Positions 25,254 to 34,820 of a stretch of 64,000 nt of DNA are shown piece by piece. Position 1 is the stretch's first letter. Each line of letters starts with the position of its first letter. The DNA comes from an uncultured Pelagibacteraceae bacterium (GTDB lineage Bacteria; Pseudomonadota; Alphaproteobacteria; Pelagibacterales; Pelagibacteraceae). The stretch lies in contig CACOJM010000002.1 in assembly GCA_902627565.1 (NCBI GenBank), forward strand, positions 80,513 to 144,512, given 5' to 3'. Both the position numbers and the translations under genes were made by a program. The notes beneath the pieces were generated by a model. That model was not told where the DNA came from and searched no databases. It saw only the letters and a list, made by a program, of their open reading frames with translations.

Positions 25254-27030
25254 TTTTTTTAAAATTAATTTCTATTTTTGCACCATCATTCACTGAAAAA
25301 AATTCAAGTTCTCCATTATGATCATTTATGATTTTATTAACTATTGATAAACCTAATCCTGTACCATTTTTTTTTGTGGTAAAATAAGGACTCAAAATTT
25401 CATTAATATTTTTATCTAAATTATTAAAACCAATACCATTATCAATTAAAGTAATTTTAATATGGTCATTATTATCATTAATTTCAATTACTATTTTTTT
25501 ATTAAAATCAGGGTTTTTTTCTGCTTTTTGTTGAATACTTTCAATTGAATTCTTTATCAAATTAAAAAAAACTCTTGCGATCTGTTCTTTATCACAACTC
25601 AAAAAAGAATCTTTCTTATTTGTTAGTAGCTCTATTTTAATAGATTTATCTAACTCAGATAATAATTTTATATTTTCATTTAAAATTTTTATTAGATCAT
25701 TTTTTTTAAAAATTGGTTTTGGCATTCTAGCAAAATCCGAAAATTCATTTACTAAATTTTCAATTTGTTTAATTTGATTATTTATAATTTTTAAATTTTC
25801 TCTAAAATTAGCTTGATCATCAATTGAAATTTTATCCGAATATTTATCTTTTATTCGGTCAATAGTTAATTGAATTGGTGTTAATGGATTTTTAATTTCA
25901 TGAGCAAGTTTCCTTGCTAAATTCCCCCATGCTTTATATCTTTCATTAATAATTAATTTGGATTGCTGGTTTCTCAATCTATTTATCATCGAATTAAAAT
26001 TTTTATTCAAAATTTCCATATCTTTGTCTGTTCTTATTTCAGGAACTTTGGTATTTAAATTTCCTTGTCCAATTTCAGTTGAAGCTAAAATTAAATTATT
26101 GATAGATCTAAAAAATCTTGATGAAAATCTAATAGCGATAGAAATAGAAATGAACAAAAGTAATGAAACTATTATTATGTAAATTAATATGAATGAAATC
26201 TTTATACCTGTACTTCTTTCCTCAACTGTATAATAAAAATTTATGGCTTCTTGAGACTCTGATAAATAATTTGAAATATTTTCATCTAAAAATTTTACTA
26301 CATATAAAAATCTATTATCAAAAGCCTGTAACTTTATTATTGCAGCTGAATTATTATTAGCTGTATCTATGATCTTAAGTGGTCTATCATCCTCTAAAAC
26401 TAGATTAAGTGCTTTATCGACAGGGGCTTTATATCTATTTCTTTCCTCAGATGAAAATAACAAAGTTTTATTTTTATCAATTATATGGATTTCATCTACT
26501 CCTCTAATTAATTTTTGTGTTCTTAAAAATCTTAGATATTCATTTTCATTGTTATTTAAAAAATTAGCACTTTTATTAGTATCAAAAGCTATTAAAACTA
26601 TATCAGCTTCAACTTTATTTCTTACCTCCTGAACATAATTTTTAGCAAGTTCGTATGAGTTATTAACAACTGTTGTTACTTTTTTGTCAAAATATTTCTC
26701 TAGTGCAAATGAGAAAAGAAATAATGAAAATACTGAAATTAAAATTGATGGTATAAGAGTAAATAATGAAAAATAAGTAATATATTTTTTATTTGATGTA
26801 AGACCATCTTTATCTATATCATTTTTTATAGATTTTTTTATTTCAATAAAGATAAATATAAATAATAAAAAAAGTAATAAAATATTTAGAATTAATAAAA
26901 ATTGTAAATTATTTTGATTTAATTCAATAAAACTTCTATCTATGAATGTTAAAAATGTTAAAAAACCAATGAATAGTGTGATACTAGATAGAATAATAAT
27001 GAATATATTTTTTTTCAAAAATTCTAACAT
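25225..27030 (-). CDS. ntrY: NtrY-type sensor histidine kinase
   Basis: Membrane-bound histidine kinase of 601 residues that should phosphorylate NtrX. Order: two N-terminal helices (about 8-30 and 43-63), further helices near 84-110 and 277-300 around a large extracytoplasmic loop, HAMP linker (about 300-353), dimerisation domain with phospho-acceptor His377 in LARKLAHEIKNPLTP, and an ATPase domain with N box FFNLIKNSIES, DNGIGF and GTGLGLSIV. It lacks the PAS domain usually found between HAMP and the His domain, which accounts for its being shorter than the roughly 750-residue relatives. It starts 26 bases from the divergent ispDF. Confidence 0.94.
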   Translation of the reverse strand: MLEFLKKNIFIIILSSITLFIGFLTFLTFIDRSFIELNQNNLQFLLILNILLLFLLFIFIFIEIKKSIKNDIDKDGLTSNKKYITYFSLFTLIPSILISVFSLFLFSFALEKYFDKKVTTVVNNSYELAKNYVQEVRNKVEADIVLIAFDTNKSANFLNNNENEYLRFLRTQKLIRGVDEIHIIDKNKTLLFSSEERNRYKAPVDKALNLVLEDDRPLKIIDTANNNSAAIIKLQAFDNRFLYVVKFLDENISNYLSESQEAINFYYTVEERSTGIKISFILIYIIIVSLLLFISISIAIRFSSRFFRSINNLILASTEIGQGNLNTKVPEIRTDKDMEILNKNFNSMINRLRNQQSKLIINERYKAWGNLARKLAHEIKNPLTPIQLTIDRIKDKYSDKISIDDQANFRENLKIINNQIKQIENLVNEFSDFARMPKPIFKKNDLIKILNENIKLLSELDKSIKIELLTNKKDSFLSCDKEQIARVFFNLIKNSIESIQQKAEKNPDFNKKIVIEINDNNDHIKITLIDNGIGFNNLDKNINEILSPYFTTKKNGTGLGLSIVNKIINDHNGELEFFSVNDGAKIEINFKKNGDRNINSR

Positions 27031-27056
27031 AATTTAGAATTATAGCATTTATATAA

Positions 27057-28163
27057 ATGAACAACTATTTTGTAATACTAGCTGCAGGAAAAAGTAAGAG
27101 ATTTCATAAAAATCAAGCTAAACAATTCTGCAATTACAAAAATAAAGAGATTATAGATCACTCCGTAGAAAAATCATTAAATTCTAAGCTTTTTAAAAAA
27201 ATTTTAATAGTAACTAATAACTTAAATCATTTAAAAAAAAAAAATTATCCTAAATCAATTAGTGTAATTAAAGGTGGAAAAGAGAGATCAGACTCCTCTT
27301 TAATAGGATTAAAGTACCTTAAAAAATATAAACCAAAAAATGTATTCATACATGATGCAGCAAGACCTAATTTTTCCATAAAATTACTTCAAAGATTGTT
27401 AGAAAATTTAAAACAAAATATAGCTGTAGTTCCAGTAGTTTCATCAAAAGACTCAATTAAATATAAAGTACGAAATAAAATATTTAATCTGAATAAAAAA
27501 AATTCTTTATTAACTCAAACCCCACAAGCTTTTAGATTTAAAGAATTATATAGCCTTGCAACAGATGAAAAAAATAAGATAAGTGATGAAGCAACACTAT
27601 TTATAAACAATAATTATAAAATTAAATTTATACCTGGAGAAAATGAAAATAATAAGATTACTTTCTTTAATGATATTAATATATCAAAAACTTATTTTGG
27701 TATAGGTTTTGATATTCACAAGTTAATAAAGAATAAAAAACTTTTTCTTGGTGGTGTAAAAATTCCTTTTCATTCAGGTCTAAAAGGACATTCCGATGGA
27801 GATGTGATTTTGCATGCTATTACTGATGCAATTTTAGGTGCTACCGGAAAAAAAGATATTGGGACTTATTTCCCAAATATAAAAAAATTTAAGAATATAA
27901 GATCCCCAAAAATGTTGGTCCCTATTATAAAGAATCTTTATAAATCTAATTTTTCAATTAATAATCTTGATATTAATTTAATTTGTGAGCAACCTAAAGT
28001 TTCAAAATATCGAAATAAAATAATTAAATCAATTTCAAAGCTTACTAAATTAAATAAAGATCAAATTAATTTAAAAGGTAAAACAGTAGAAAAATTAGGT
28101 TTGATAGGAAAAGAAAAGGCTATTGCTTGTGAAGTAATAATATCTATTACAAAATATGATTAA
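27057..28163 (+). CDS. ispDF: Bifunctional IspD/IspF isoprenoid enzyme
   Basis: Fusion of 368 residues that catalyses two non-adjacent MEP-pathway steps: CTP addition to 2-C-methylerythritol 4-phosphate (IspD, about 1-210) and cyclisation to MEcPP (IspF, about 215-368). IspD shows LAAGKSKRF, GGKERSDS and HDAARP. IspF shows GIGFDIHKL with the metal-binding Asp-x-His, then GHSDGDVILHAITDAILGA. This fusion is typical of Alphaproteobacteria. The same window holds dxr (pathway entry) and uppS (a product user). It overlaps pgpA by eight bases. Confidence 0.96.
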   Translation: MNNYFVILAAGKSKRFHKNQAKQFCNYKNKEIIDHSVEKSLNSKLFKKILIVTNNLNHLKKKNYPKSISVIKGGKERSDSSLIGLKYLKKYKPKNVFIHDAARPNFSIKLLQRLLENLKQNIAVVPVVSSKDSIKYKVRNKIFNLNKKNSLLTQTPQAFRFKELYSLATDEKNKISDEATLFINNNYKIKFIPGENENNKITFFNDINISKTYFGIGFDIHKLIKNKKLFLGGVKIPFHSGLKGHSDGDVILHAITDAILGATGKKDIGTYFPNIKKFKNIRSPKMLVPIIKNLYKSNFSINNLDINLICEQPKVSKYRNKIIKSISKLTKLNKDQINLKGKTVEKLGLIGKEKAIACEVIISITKYD

Positions 28164-28662
28164 AAAAATTAATACCTTATTTGTTACAATGTTTGGAATT
28201 GGAAGTATTCCAAAAATTCCTGGTACTTTTGGGTCTTTGGCAACAGTGATCTTATTATATATTTTTTTTCATGTAATAAATTTGTCTCCAATTATAATAT
28301 TTTCATTTCTAATAATTATCTTTTTTTTTTCTTTTATATCAGTCGCGATACATATTAGAGATATTACAAACAAAGATCCAAAAGAGGTAGTTATTGATGA
28401 GTTTATTGGTCAATCTATACCAATATACATGTATGAGATTTCGCATGGAACAGAAAAATCTTATGATGAAGCAATTATTTTTTATGTTGCTTGTTTTATT
28501 TTATTTAGATTTTTTGACATAGCAAAACCATTTCCTGTAAATTTTTTTGATAAAAAATTTAAAAATAGTTTTGGTGTAATTATGGATGATATTTGTGCAG
28601 GTTTTTATGTTGTTTTATCATTAATTTGTTTTATGATTTTCAAAAACTATTTTATTCAATGA
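28156..28662 (+). CDS. pgpA: Phosphatidylglycerophosphatase A
   Basis: Membrane lipid phosphatase of 168 residues that converts phosphatidylglycerol-phosphate to phosphatidylglycerol. Conserved elements are FGIGSIPKIPGTFGSL near the N-terminus, KDPKEVVIDEFIGQ in the middle, and RFFDIAKPFPVNFFDKK with GVIMDDICAGFY near the C-terminus. Four hydrophobic segments fit the family. It overlaps both ispDF (eight bases) and cinA (ATGA), so the three are translationally coupled. Confidence 0.94.
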   Translation: MIKKINTLFVTMFGIGSIPKIPGTFGSLATVILLYIFFHVINLSPIIIFSFLIIIFFFSFISVAIHIRDITNKDPKEVVIDEFIGQSIPIYMYEISHGTEKSYDEAIIFYVACFILFRFFDIAKPFPVNFFDKKFKNSFGVIMDDICAGFYVVLSLICFMIFKNYFIQ

Positions 28663-29120
28663 AAACTTTAATAAAATTACTGGCCAAAAAAAAACTTAAA
28701 ATTTCATTTGCAGAATCATGTACAGGAGGATTATTGGCTAGCTCTATTACTTCGATTAGTGGTGCATCAAAAGTTTTTAATTTAGGTCTTGTCACCTACT
28801 CTAACCAAGCAAAAATTAAGATTTTAAAAGTAAATAAAAATATTATTAAAAAGTATGGTGCTGTAAGTCATGAATGCTGTTCAGCAATGGTTAAAAATTT
28901 ATCTAAAATATCTAAAGCTAACATCAATGTTTCAATCACTGGTATTGCAGGACCAAAAGGTGGCACTAAAGAAAAACCTGTTGGTCTAGTTTATATTGGA
29001 GTTAAAAAAGGTATTAAAATACAAGTTAATAAATGCCTATTTAAAGCCAAAAACAGATCTTCAATACAAAAAGCCACGGTTAGAAAAGCTTTAAATTTAA
29101 TTCTTAGAGCTGCCAAATAG
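28659..29120 (+). CDS. CinA C-terminal family nicotinamide-nucleotide amidase
   Basis: Stand-alone CinA/PncC-like amidohydrolase of 153 residues that deamidates nicotinamide mononucleotide in NAD recycling. Signatures: FAESCTGGLLASSITSISGASKVF, LVTYSNQAKI, and SITGIAGPKGGTKEKPVGLVYIG. I choose the ATG at 28659, which overlaps the pgpA stop (ATGA); the frame extends further upstream inside pgpA without family support. Its 3' end overlaps the convergent coq10-like gene by 24 bases. Confidence 0.92.
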   Translation: MKTLIKLLAKKKLKISFAESCTGGLLASSITSISGASKVFNLGLVTYSNQAKIKILKVNKNIIKKYGAVSHECCSAMVKNLSKISKANINVSITGIAGPKGGTKEKPVGLVYIGVKKGIKIQVNKCLFKAKNRSSIQKATVRKALNLILRAAK

Positions 29121-29555
29121 CTCTTCTGCTCTCTTCTGGAATGCATCAGCTATTTTCTCTAATCCAAATTGAAATGAAACAACCATCAATGAATTCAAAA
29201 ATTTATTTTTAATTTCAAAGTCAATATCAAAAGTAATTTCCGTAATTCCATTTTTTTTATCAGTAAATGTCCAATTATTAGACAAATGATTTAAAGGACC
29301 CTTAATATTTTTGACAAATATTGTATCTTTGTTTTTGTCAAAAACCACATCACTTTTATAAGTATCTTTAAATGGTCCTTTTCCAATAGTTAAATCTGCT
29401 ATTATTTTTGTTAAATCACCTTCATTTTTATTTTCATAAACTTTAGCATCAAAACAAAATGGAACAAACTCTGGATATTTTTCAATATCTAAAACTAATT
29501 TAATTAAGTCCTCTTTTTTACATTCAATTAATCGCTTAACTGAAGCTTTAGGCAT
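29097..29555 (-). CDS. Coq10/RatA family START-domain protein
   Basis: A 152-residue polyketide cyclase/START-like lipid-binding protein. It shows the family N-terminus KRLIECKKEDLIKLVLDIEKYPEFVPFC and the C-terminal amphipathic helix LMVVSFQFGLEKIADAFQKRAEELF. In mitochondria Coq10 binds ubiquinone; bacterial homologues are also annotated RatA. The gene follows lipA with a one-base overlap, a common alphaproteobacterial order. A respiratory quinone role is more likely than a toxin, given the absence of a partner ratB. Confidence 0.88.
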   Translation of the reverse strand: MPKASVKRLIECKKEDLIKLVLDIEKYPEFVPFCFDAKVYENKNEGDLTKIIADLTIGKGPFKDTYKSDVVFDKNKDTIFVKNIKGPLNHLSNNWTFTDKKNGITEITFDIDFEIKNKFLNSLMVVSFQFGLEKIADAFQKRAEELFGSSKN

Positions 29556-30487
29556 TAATGACTATTAATTCTATTTTGTTTGAGTTTAGCAAAATCCTCA
29601 TCAGCATGATAAGAAGATCTAGTTAGGGGCGATGATGAAACTAAAAGAAACCCTTTTGATTTTGCAGTTAACTCTAATTCTTTAAATTCATCAGGATGAT
29701 AATATCTTTCAAGAGGATGATGTTTGATAGATGGTTGAAGATACTGACCAATTGTAATAAAATCTACATTTGCAGATCTTAAATCATCCATAACTTGTAA
29801 TATTTCATCGTGTTCCTCTCCGAGACCAACCATTATTCCAGATTTAGTAAATACTTTACTGTTATCTTTTTTTGCATTTTTAAGAAGTTCTAGAGATGCA
29901 AAATACCGTGCCCCTGGTCTAACTTTTAAATAAAGTCTCGGCACAGTTTCAATATTATGATTAAATACGTCTAAATCTGCTTCAAGTAATCTTTTAAAGG
30001 AATCTCCTTTTCTTAAAAAATCGGGGGTTAAAACTTCAATTGTAGTATCTGGATTTTTTTTTCTAGTAGTTTCAACTACTTTTTTAAAATGATTTGATCC
30101 ACCATCTGGTAAATCATCTCTGTCAACAGAAGTGATAACTACATGTCTTAAGTTCAGTTTTTTAACTGCATTAGCTATTTTGATATCTTCAAATGGATCT
30201 AATTTTTCAGGTTTACCAGTCTTAACATCACAAAATGCACAAGCTCTAGTGCATGTGTCACCCATTATCATAAAAGTAGCATGTCTTTTACTCCAACACT
30301 CTGTTATATTTGGGCAATTGGCTTCTTGGCATACAGTAACAAGATTACTTTTGTTGACTACAGTTTTTGTAGTAAAAAATTCTTTACTATTAATTAATTT
30401 TGATCGAATCCAGTCTGGTTTTTTTTTAATTGGATTGATTGGATTTTTTACTTTTTCTGGATGTCTAGGTCTAATTTTTTGTGTCAT
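29555..30487 (-). CDS. lipA: Lipoyl synthase
   Basis: Radical-SAM enzyme of 310 residues that inserts two sulfurs into octanoyl groups on lipoyl domains. Both cluster motifs are intact: the auxiliary cluster Cys set in [13 protein letters not shown], and the radical-SAM CxxxCxxC in [10 protein letters not shown]. The C-terminal RSSY motif ([12 protein letters not shown]) that ligands the auxiliary cluster is present. The ATG at 30487 overlaps the ftsB end by 17 bases. In many Alphaproteobacteria pyruvate dehydrogenase genes separate ftsB from lipA; here they are absent. Confidence 0.97.
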   Translation of the reverse strand: MTQKIRPRHPEKVKNPINPIKKKPDWIRSKLINSKEFFTTKTVVNKSNLVTVCQEANCPNITECWSKRHATFMIMGDTCTRACAFCDVKTGKPEKLDPFEDIKIANAVKKLNLRHVVITSVDRDDLPDGGSNHFKKVVETTRKKNPDTTIEVLTPDFLRKGDSFKRLLEADLDVFNHNIETVPRLYLKVRPGARYFASLELLKNAKKDNSKVFTKSGIMVGLGEEHDEILQVMDDLRSANVDFITIGQYLQPSIKHHPLERYYHPDEFKELELTAKSKGFLLVSSSPLTRSSYHADEDFAKLKQNRINSH

Positions 30488-30779
30488 TATTTTTTATTAT
30501 ATAAATTATCTCATTCTTATCACCAAATAGAAATCTCTCTCTAATTAAAGTTTCTATATAATCAAGGTCGAGATTGTCACTTAGTAGTGAATTTTTAAAA
30601 TCCAAGTCCTGAATTTTGTTTTTTATTTGAAATTGTTCATTTTTAAGACTTTTTAATAAGTTTTTTTTCTCAAAGTATGAAATCAATCCTCTTTGGCCAG
30701 TTAAAAGATTGAATGAAATATAGATAATAAGAAATGAAGAAATTAATAAAAAATAGTTTTTTTTTAATCTTTTAAGCAT
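30471..30779 (-). CDS. ftsB: FtsB/DivIC-type cell division protein
   Basis: Small bitopic protein of 102 residues: basic N-terminus, one membrane helix (about 10-28), a glycine just after it ([13 protein letters not shown]), and a coiled coil (about 35-75). This is the septum formation initiator topology; FtsB links FtsQ and FtsL in the divisome. The eno-ftsB adjacency, with a one-base overlap, is conserved across Proteobacteria and supports the call. Confidence 0.87.
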   Translation of the reverse strand: MLKRLKKNYFLLISSFLIIYISFNLLTGQRGLISYFEKKNLLKSLKNEQFQIKNKIQDLDFKNSLLSDNLDLDYIETLIRERFLFGDKNEIIYIIKNNDTKN

Positions 30780-32035
30780 TAATGAATCTTATTCATTCTG
30801 GCTTTTTTTCCAAGCTCTTCTTCTATACGAATTAATTGATTATATTTAGCTACTCTTTCAGATCTTGCCAAAGATCCGGTTTTAATTTGATTTGAATTAG
30901 TTCCAACAGCTAAATCAGCTATAAATGTGTCTTCACTATCTCCAGACCTATGAGAAATAATAGTTTTAAAACCTATTATCTGTGCAAATTTTATAACATC
31001 TATGGTTTCCGAAACTGTTCCGATTTGATTAAGTTTTATCAAAATTGCATTTGAAGAAATATTTAAAAATCCTTTTTTTAACCTCTCTAAATTAGTAACA
31101 TAAAGATCATCCCCAACTATTTGAATTTTTTTCAAGGATTTCATTAATTTATTCCACGACAACCAATCATTTTCAGAAAAAGGATCTTCAATCGATTTTA
31201 TTTTATATTTTTTAACCATTTTTTTGTATTGTTGTATAGATTTATCTACTGAAACATATTTATTTGAGTGAATGGAATATTTATTTTTTTCATAAAGTTC
31301 ATTTGCAGCTACATCTAGACATATAGAAATATCTTTACCATTAACAAAGCCTGATTTTTTTATTGCATTTACAATTAAATCTAGTGCTTTATTATTATCA
31401 TTAATCATAGGCGCAAAACCGCCTTCGTCTCCAACAGATGTGGACAGTTTTTTTTGCTTAATCAATTTACTTAGATTTTTTATTACAATGAAGCTCATCC
31501 TCATTGCCTCAGAAAAACTTCGAGCTCGGTCAGGTCTAATCATGAATTCCTGAATCCTCAAACCATTATTTGCATGTACACCTCCATTAATTATATTCAT
31601 TAAAGGATAAGGTAATTTAAAATTATTTTTTATAAAAAAATTTTTATATAGTGGTATTTTTTTTTCAATAGCTGAAAGTTTTTTCACAGCCATAGATACT
31701 GCTAAGATTGAATTTGCACCAAATTTAGATTTTTGCCTTGTTCCATCTAGATTAATCATTAGTGTATCAATACGTTCTTGATCATGAACATCTTGACCTT
31801 TTAATTTTTTTGATATTCTTTTATTAACTAAATTTACTGCAGATAAAACACTTTTACCTAAATATTTCTTATTATTTTTATCTCTTTTTTCAAATGCCTC
31901 ATAAGAACCTGTAGATGCTCCAGAGGGACAAATTGCTGAGGCACTATTTTTTTTTGTAAAAACCTCTGCTTCTACAGTAGGATTTCCTCTACTATCAAAA
32001 ATTTGACGAGCTTTAACTTTTAAAATTTTACTCAC
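30779..32035 (-). CDS. eno: Enolase
   Basis: Glycolytic/gluconeogenic enzyme converting 2-phosphoglycerate to phosphoenolpyruvate, 418 residues. Motifs include ARQIFDSRGNPTVEAEV, GASTGSYEAFEKRD, SVGDEGGFAP, the metal ligands in CLDVAANEL, SIEDPFSENDW and GDDLYVTN, and SHRSGDSEDTFIADLAVG with the catalytic His region. The start codon is GTG at 32035, overlapping the kdsA stop by one base. TpiA in the same run belongs to the same pathway. Confidence 0.97.
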   Translation of the reverse strand: MSKILKVKARQIFDSRGNPTVEAEVFTKKNSASAICPSGASTGSYEAFEKRDKNNKKYLGKSVLSAVNLVNKRISKKLKGQDVHDQERIDTLMINLDGTRQKSKFGANSILAVSMAVKKLSAIEKKIPLYKNFFIKNNFKLPYPLMNIINGGVHANNGLRIQEFMIRPDRARSFSEAMRMSFIVIKNLSKLIKQKKLSTSVGDEGGFAPMINDNNKALDLIVNAIKKSGFVNGKDISICLDVAANELYEKNKYSIHSNKYVSVDKSIQQYKKMVKKYKIKSIEDPFSENDWLSWNKLMKSLKKIQIVGDDLYVTNLERLKKGFLNISSNAILIKLNQIGTVSETIDVIKFAQIIGFKTIISHRSGDSEDTFIADLAVGTNSNQIKTGSLARSERVAKYNQLIRIEEELGKKARMNKIH

Positions 32036-32859
32036 TAATTCTTTATTAGGTTATCTATATCTGAAAGTTTTTTTAATAAATTTTCTAATTTATCTAACGG
32101 TAACATATTTGGTCCATCAGATGGAGCATTCTCTGGATCTTGATGTGTTTCTATAAAAACACCAGCAACACCAACAGCAACTGCAGCCCTTGCTAAATAC
32201 TCAACGAATTCTCTTTGACCTCCACTTTTTTCTCCAAGGCCTCCTGGTTGTTGTACAGAATGAGTTGCATCAAATATAACTGGATAACCATTCTTAGCCA
32301 TAATTGGTAAAGATCTCATATCAGAGACTAAGGTGTTGTAACCAAAGCTTGCTCCTCTTTCTGTTACTAGAATATTTTTATTTCCACTATCTGAAATTTT
32401 TTTTGTCACATTAACCATATCCCAAGGTGCTAAGAACTGACCTTTTTTTACATTTATAATTTTATTTGTTTCAGCTGCAGCTATTAATAAATCTGTTTGT
32501 CTACAAAGAAATGCTGGTATTTGTAAAACATCGACGTGCTTCGAAACTACTGCACATTGCTCAGTATTATGGATATCAGTTAAAATCGGTACTTTTAATT
32601 CCTTTTTAATTTTATCAAACACCGGTAAAGATGACTCTAACCCAGCACCTCTTGTGCTTTTTAAACTTGTTCGATTAGCTTTATCAAAAGACGTTTTATA
32701 AATGAAACCTAAATTTAATTTCTTTGTTATTTCTTGAATTTTTCCGGCCATATCCATTGCATGTTGCTCTGTTTCAAGTTGGCAGGGACCAGCAATTATA
32801 CAAATTTTATTATTATTTGAAATTTCTATATTTTCACAATTTACTTTAATCGCACTCAT
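32035..32859 (-). CDS. kdsA: 3-deoxy-8-phosphooctulonate (KDO-8-P) synthase
   Basis: Condenses arabinose 5-phosphate with PEP to KDO-8-phosphate for the lipopolysaccharide inner core. The 274-residue barrel shows [63 protein letters not shown] and [12 protein letters not shown]. Length is normal. Its PEP substrate is the product of the next gene, eno. It overlaps pyrG by four bases (ATGA). Confidence 0.97.
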   Translation of the reverse strand: MSAIKVNCENIEISNNNKICIIAGPCQLETEQHAMDMAGKIQEITKKLNLGFIYKTSFDKANRTSLKSTRGAGLESSLPVFDKIKKELKVPILTDIHNTEQCAVVSKHVDVLQIPAFLCRQTDLLIAAAETNKIINVKKGQFLAPWDMVNVTKKISDSGNKNILVTERGASFGYNTLVSDMRSLPIMAKNGYPVIFDATHSVQQPGGLGEKSGGQREFVEYLARAAVAVGVAGVFIETHQDPENAPSDGPNMLPLDKLENLLKKLSDIDNLIKN

Positions 32860-34472
32860 CTATGATTTTTTGCTGCTTTGATAAACGAAGAGAATAAAGG
32901 ATGTGGCGACAAAGGTCTAGATTTAAATTCAGGATGAAACTGAACTCCTATAAACCAAGGATGATTTTTAAGTTCAATTATCTCAGGAAGCTTATTATCA
33001 GGCGATAATCCTGAAAATATTAATCCTTTCTTCTCAAATTTTTCTTTATAAGAAATATTAACCTCATATCTATGTCTGTGTCTTTCTTTTATCAATCTAG
33101 ACTTATAAATATCTCTAATTTTTGATTTATCTAATAATATTGCATCATAAGAACCAAGTCTCATTGTTCCACCAAGATCTTTGTCTGTGCCTCTAACTTT
33201 TCTCCCACTTTTCTCCCACTCATGCATTAGGCCAATGATATGAATACCAGATTTGTCAAATTCAGATGAAGTTGCTTTTTTGATTTTTAATTTATTTCTT
33301 GCAAATTCTATAATAGCCATTTGCATTCCATAACAAATTCCAAGGAATGGTATCTTGTTAATTCTTGCATGTTTTATTGCTGCAATTTTTCCCTCTGTTC
33401 CTCTTTTACCAAATCCACCCGGAATCAAAATTCCTGAAACATTTTTAAGTTTATTTTTGATCTCTGAAACTTTTAATTTTTCAGAATCTATTCTAACTAA
33501 ATTTACTTTAAGGTTATTGGAAATTCCTCCGTGAGTGAGGGCTTCATCTAAAGATTTATATGCATCTTTTAATTCTACGTATTTGCCAATAATAGCAATA
33601 TTAACCTGTTTTTTTGTATTAAGAGTAATTTTAGTTATTTTTTTCCATGGATTTAAATTATTAGGTTTTTTAGATTTAAGTTTAAAATAATTTAAAACCT
33701 GAATATCTAATTTTTCTTTTGCAAAACTTATGGGTGCTTCATAAATAGTTTTTACATCTACTGTTTCAATTACATTTTTAATATCAACATTACAAAACAA
33801 AGATATTTTCTTTCTGTGTTCTATAGGTATAGGTCTTTCTGATCTACAAATTATAATATCAGGTTGAACACCGATACTTCTTAATTCCTTAACAGAATGT
33901 TGTGTAGGTTTAGTTTTAATTTCGTCTGAAGCTTTTAAATAAGGAACCAAAGTTAAATGAATAAATAAAGCATTCTTCTTTCCAATATCATTTGAGAATT
34001 GTCTTATTGCTTCTACAAAAGGTAAACTTTCTATATCACCAACAATGCCTCCTATTTCACATATGACAAAATCCTCATTAGAAGTGTCATATTTAATAAA
34101 TTCTTTTATTCTATCTGTGATGTGGGGAATAACTTGAACTGTTTTTCCAAGATAAAAACCTTTTCTCTCTTTACTCAAAACATCACTATATATTTTTCCA
34201 GTTGTTATATTATCAGTTTTTTTTGCAGTAACTCCCGAAAATCTTTCATAATGACCTAAATCTAAATCTGTTTCCGCGCCATCATCTGTTACAAATACTT
34301 CACCATGTTGAAACGGACTCATGGTTCCAGGATCTATATTTAAATATGGATCTAGTTTTCTTAATCGAACTTTATAACCTCTTGATTGTAACAAATATGC
34401 AAGGGATGCAGAAGAGAGTCCTTTACCTAAAGAAGAAACCACGCCGCCAGTGACAAATATATATCGCGCCAT
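32856..34472 (-). CDS. pyrG: CTP synthase
   Basis: Glutamine-dependent enzyme of 538 residues converting UTP to CTP. The synthetase domain starts [18 protein letters not shown] and contains [20 protein letters not shown]. The C-terminal class I glutamine amidotransferase domain holds the nucleophile Cys in [10 protein letters not shown] and the His/Glu pair in [14 protein letters not shown] is needed in this window by ispDF, cdsA and KDO activation. Preceded by secG and 40 bases of spacer. Confidence 0.97.
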   Translation of the reverse strand: MARYIFVTGGVVSSLGKGLSSASLAYLLQSRGYKVRLRKLDPYLNIDPGTMSPFQHGEVFVTDDGAETDLDLGHYERFSGVTAKKTDNITTGKIYSDVLSKERKGFYLGKTVQVIPHITDRIKEFIKYDTSNEDFVICEIGGIVGDIESLPFVEAIRQFSNDIGKKNALFIHLTLVPYLKASDEIKTKPTQHSVKELRSIGVQPDIIICRSERPIPIEHRKKISLFCNVDIKNVIETVDVKTIYEAPISFAKEKLDIQVLNYFKLKSKKPNNLNPWKKITKITLNTKKQVNIAIIGKYVELKDAYKSLDEALTHGGISNNLKVNLVRIDSEKLKVSEIKNKLKNVSGILIPGGFGKRGTEGKIAAIKHARINKIPFLGICYGMQMAIIEFARNKLKIKKATSSEFDKSGIHIIGLMHEWEKSGRKVRGTDKDLGGTMRLGSYDAILLDKSKIRDIYKSRLIKERHRHRYEVNISYKEKFEKKGLIFSGLSPDNKLPEIIELKNHPWFIGVQFHPEFKSRPLSPHPLFSSFIKAAKNHR

Positions 34473-34512
34473 GGAAGTATCTTATAGCGAATAAAAAAGT
34501 ATTTGAAAAGTA

Positions 34513-34815
34513 TTAATTATTATTTTCTGGAATTGTGGGTGTATCTTCAGAATTTTCTTCAACAGTATCCAAAACAGAGCCAGTTGGAGTTAGTTCACCT
34601 CTTGAAACAATAGTTAAAGCTAAACTGCAAATTATAAATAATGTAGCTATTACCGCTGTTGCTTTTGTCATGAAATTTCCAGCAGTTCTTGAAAACATAT
34701 AACTTTCTTGTGAGACACCTATACCTAGTGCTCCACCCTCTGATTTTTGCATTAAAACTAAAATAACTAAAATAAATGCAAAGACAATATTCAGAATTAA
34801 TAATATATTTTCCAT
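34513..34815 (-). CDS. secG: Protein translocase subunit SecG
   Basis: Small membrane subunit of the SecYEG channel, 100 residues. Helix 1 (about 3-20, ending ILVLMQKSEGG), a conserved GALGIG cytoplasmic loop, helix 2 (about 52-70), and an acidic low-complexity C-terminal tail. The order tpiA-secG-pyrG is standard in Proteobacteria. It follows tpiA after five bases. Confidence 0.93.
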   Translation of the reverse strand: MENILLILNIVFAFILVILVLMQKSEGGALGIGVSQESYMFSRTAGNFMTKATAVIATLFIICSLALTIVSRGELTPTGSVLDTVEENSEDTPTIPENNN

Positions 34816-34820
34816 TGTGG

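Noticed and set aside
28593..28658. Longer start for the CinA-like protein
   Set aside because: The additional 22 residues are an off-frame reading of the pgpA 3' end; the ATGA overlap at 28659 is the natural start.
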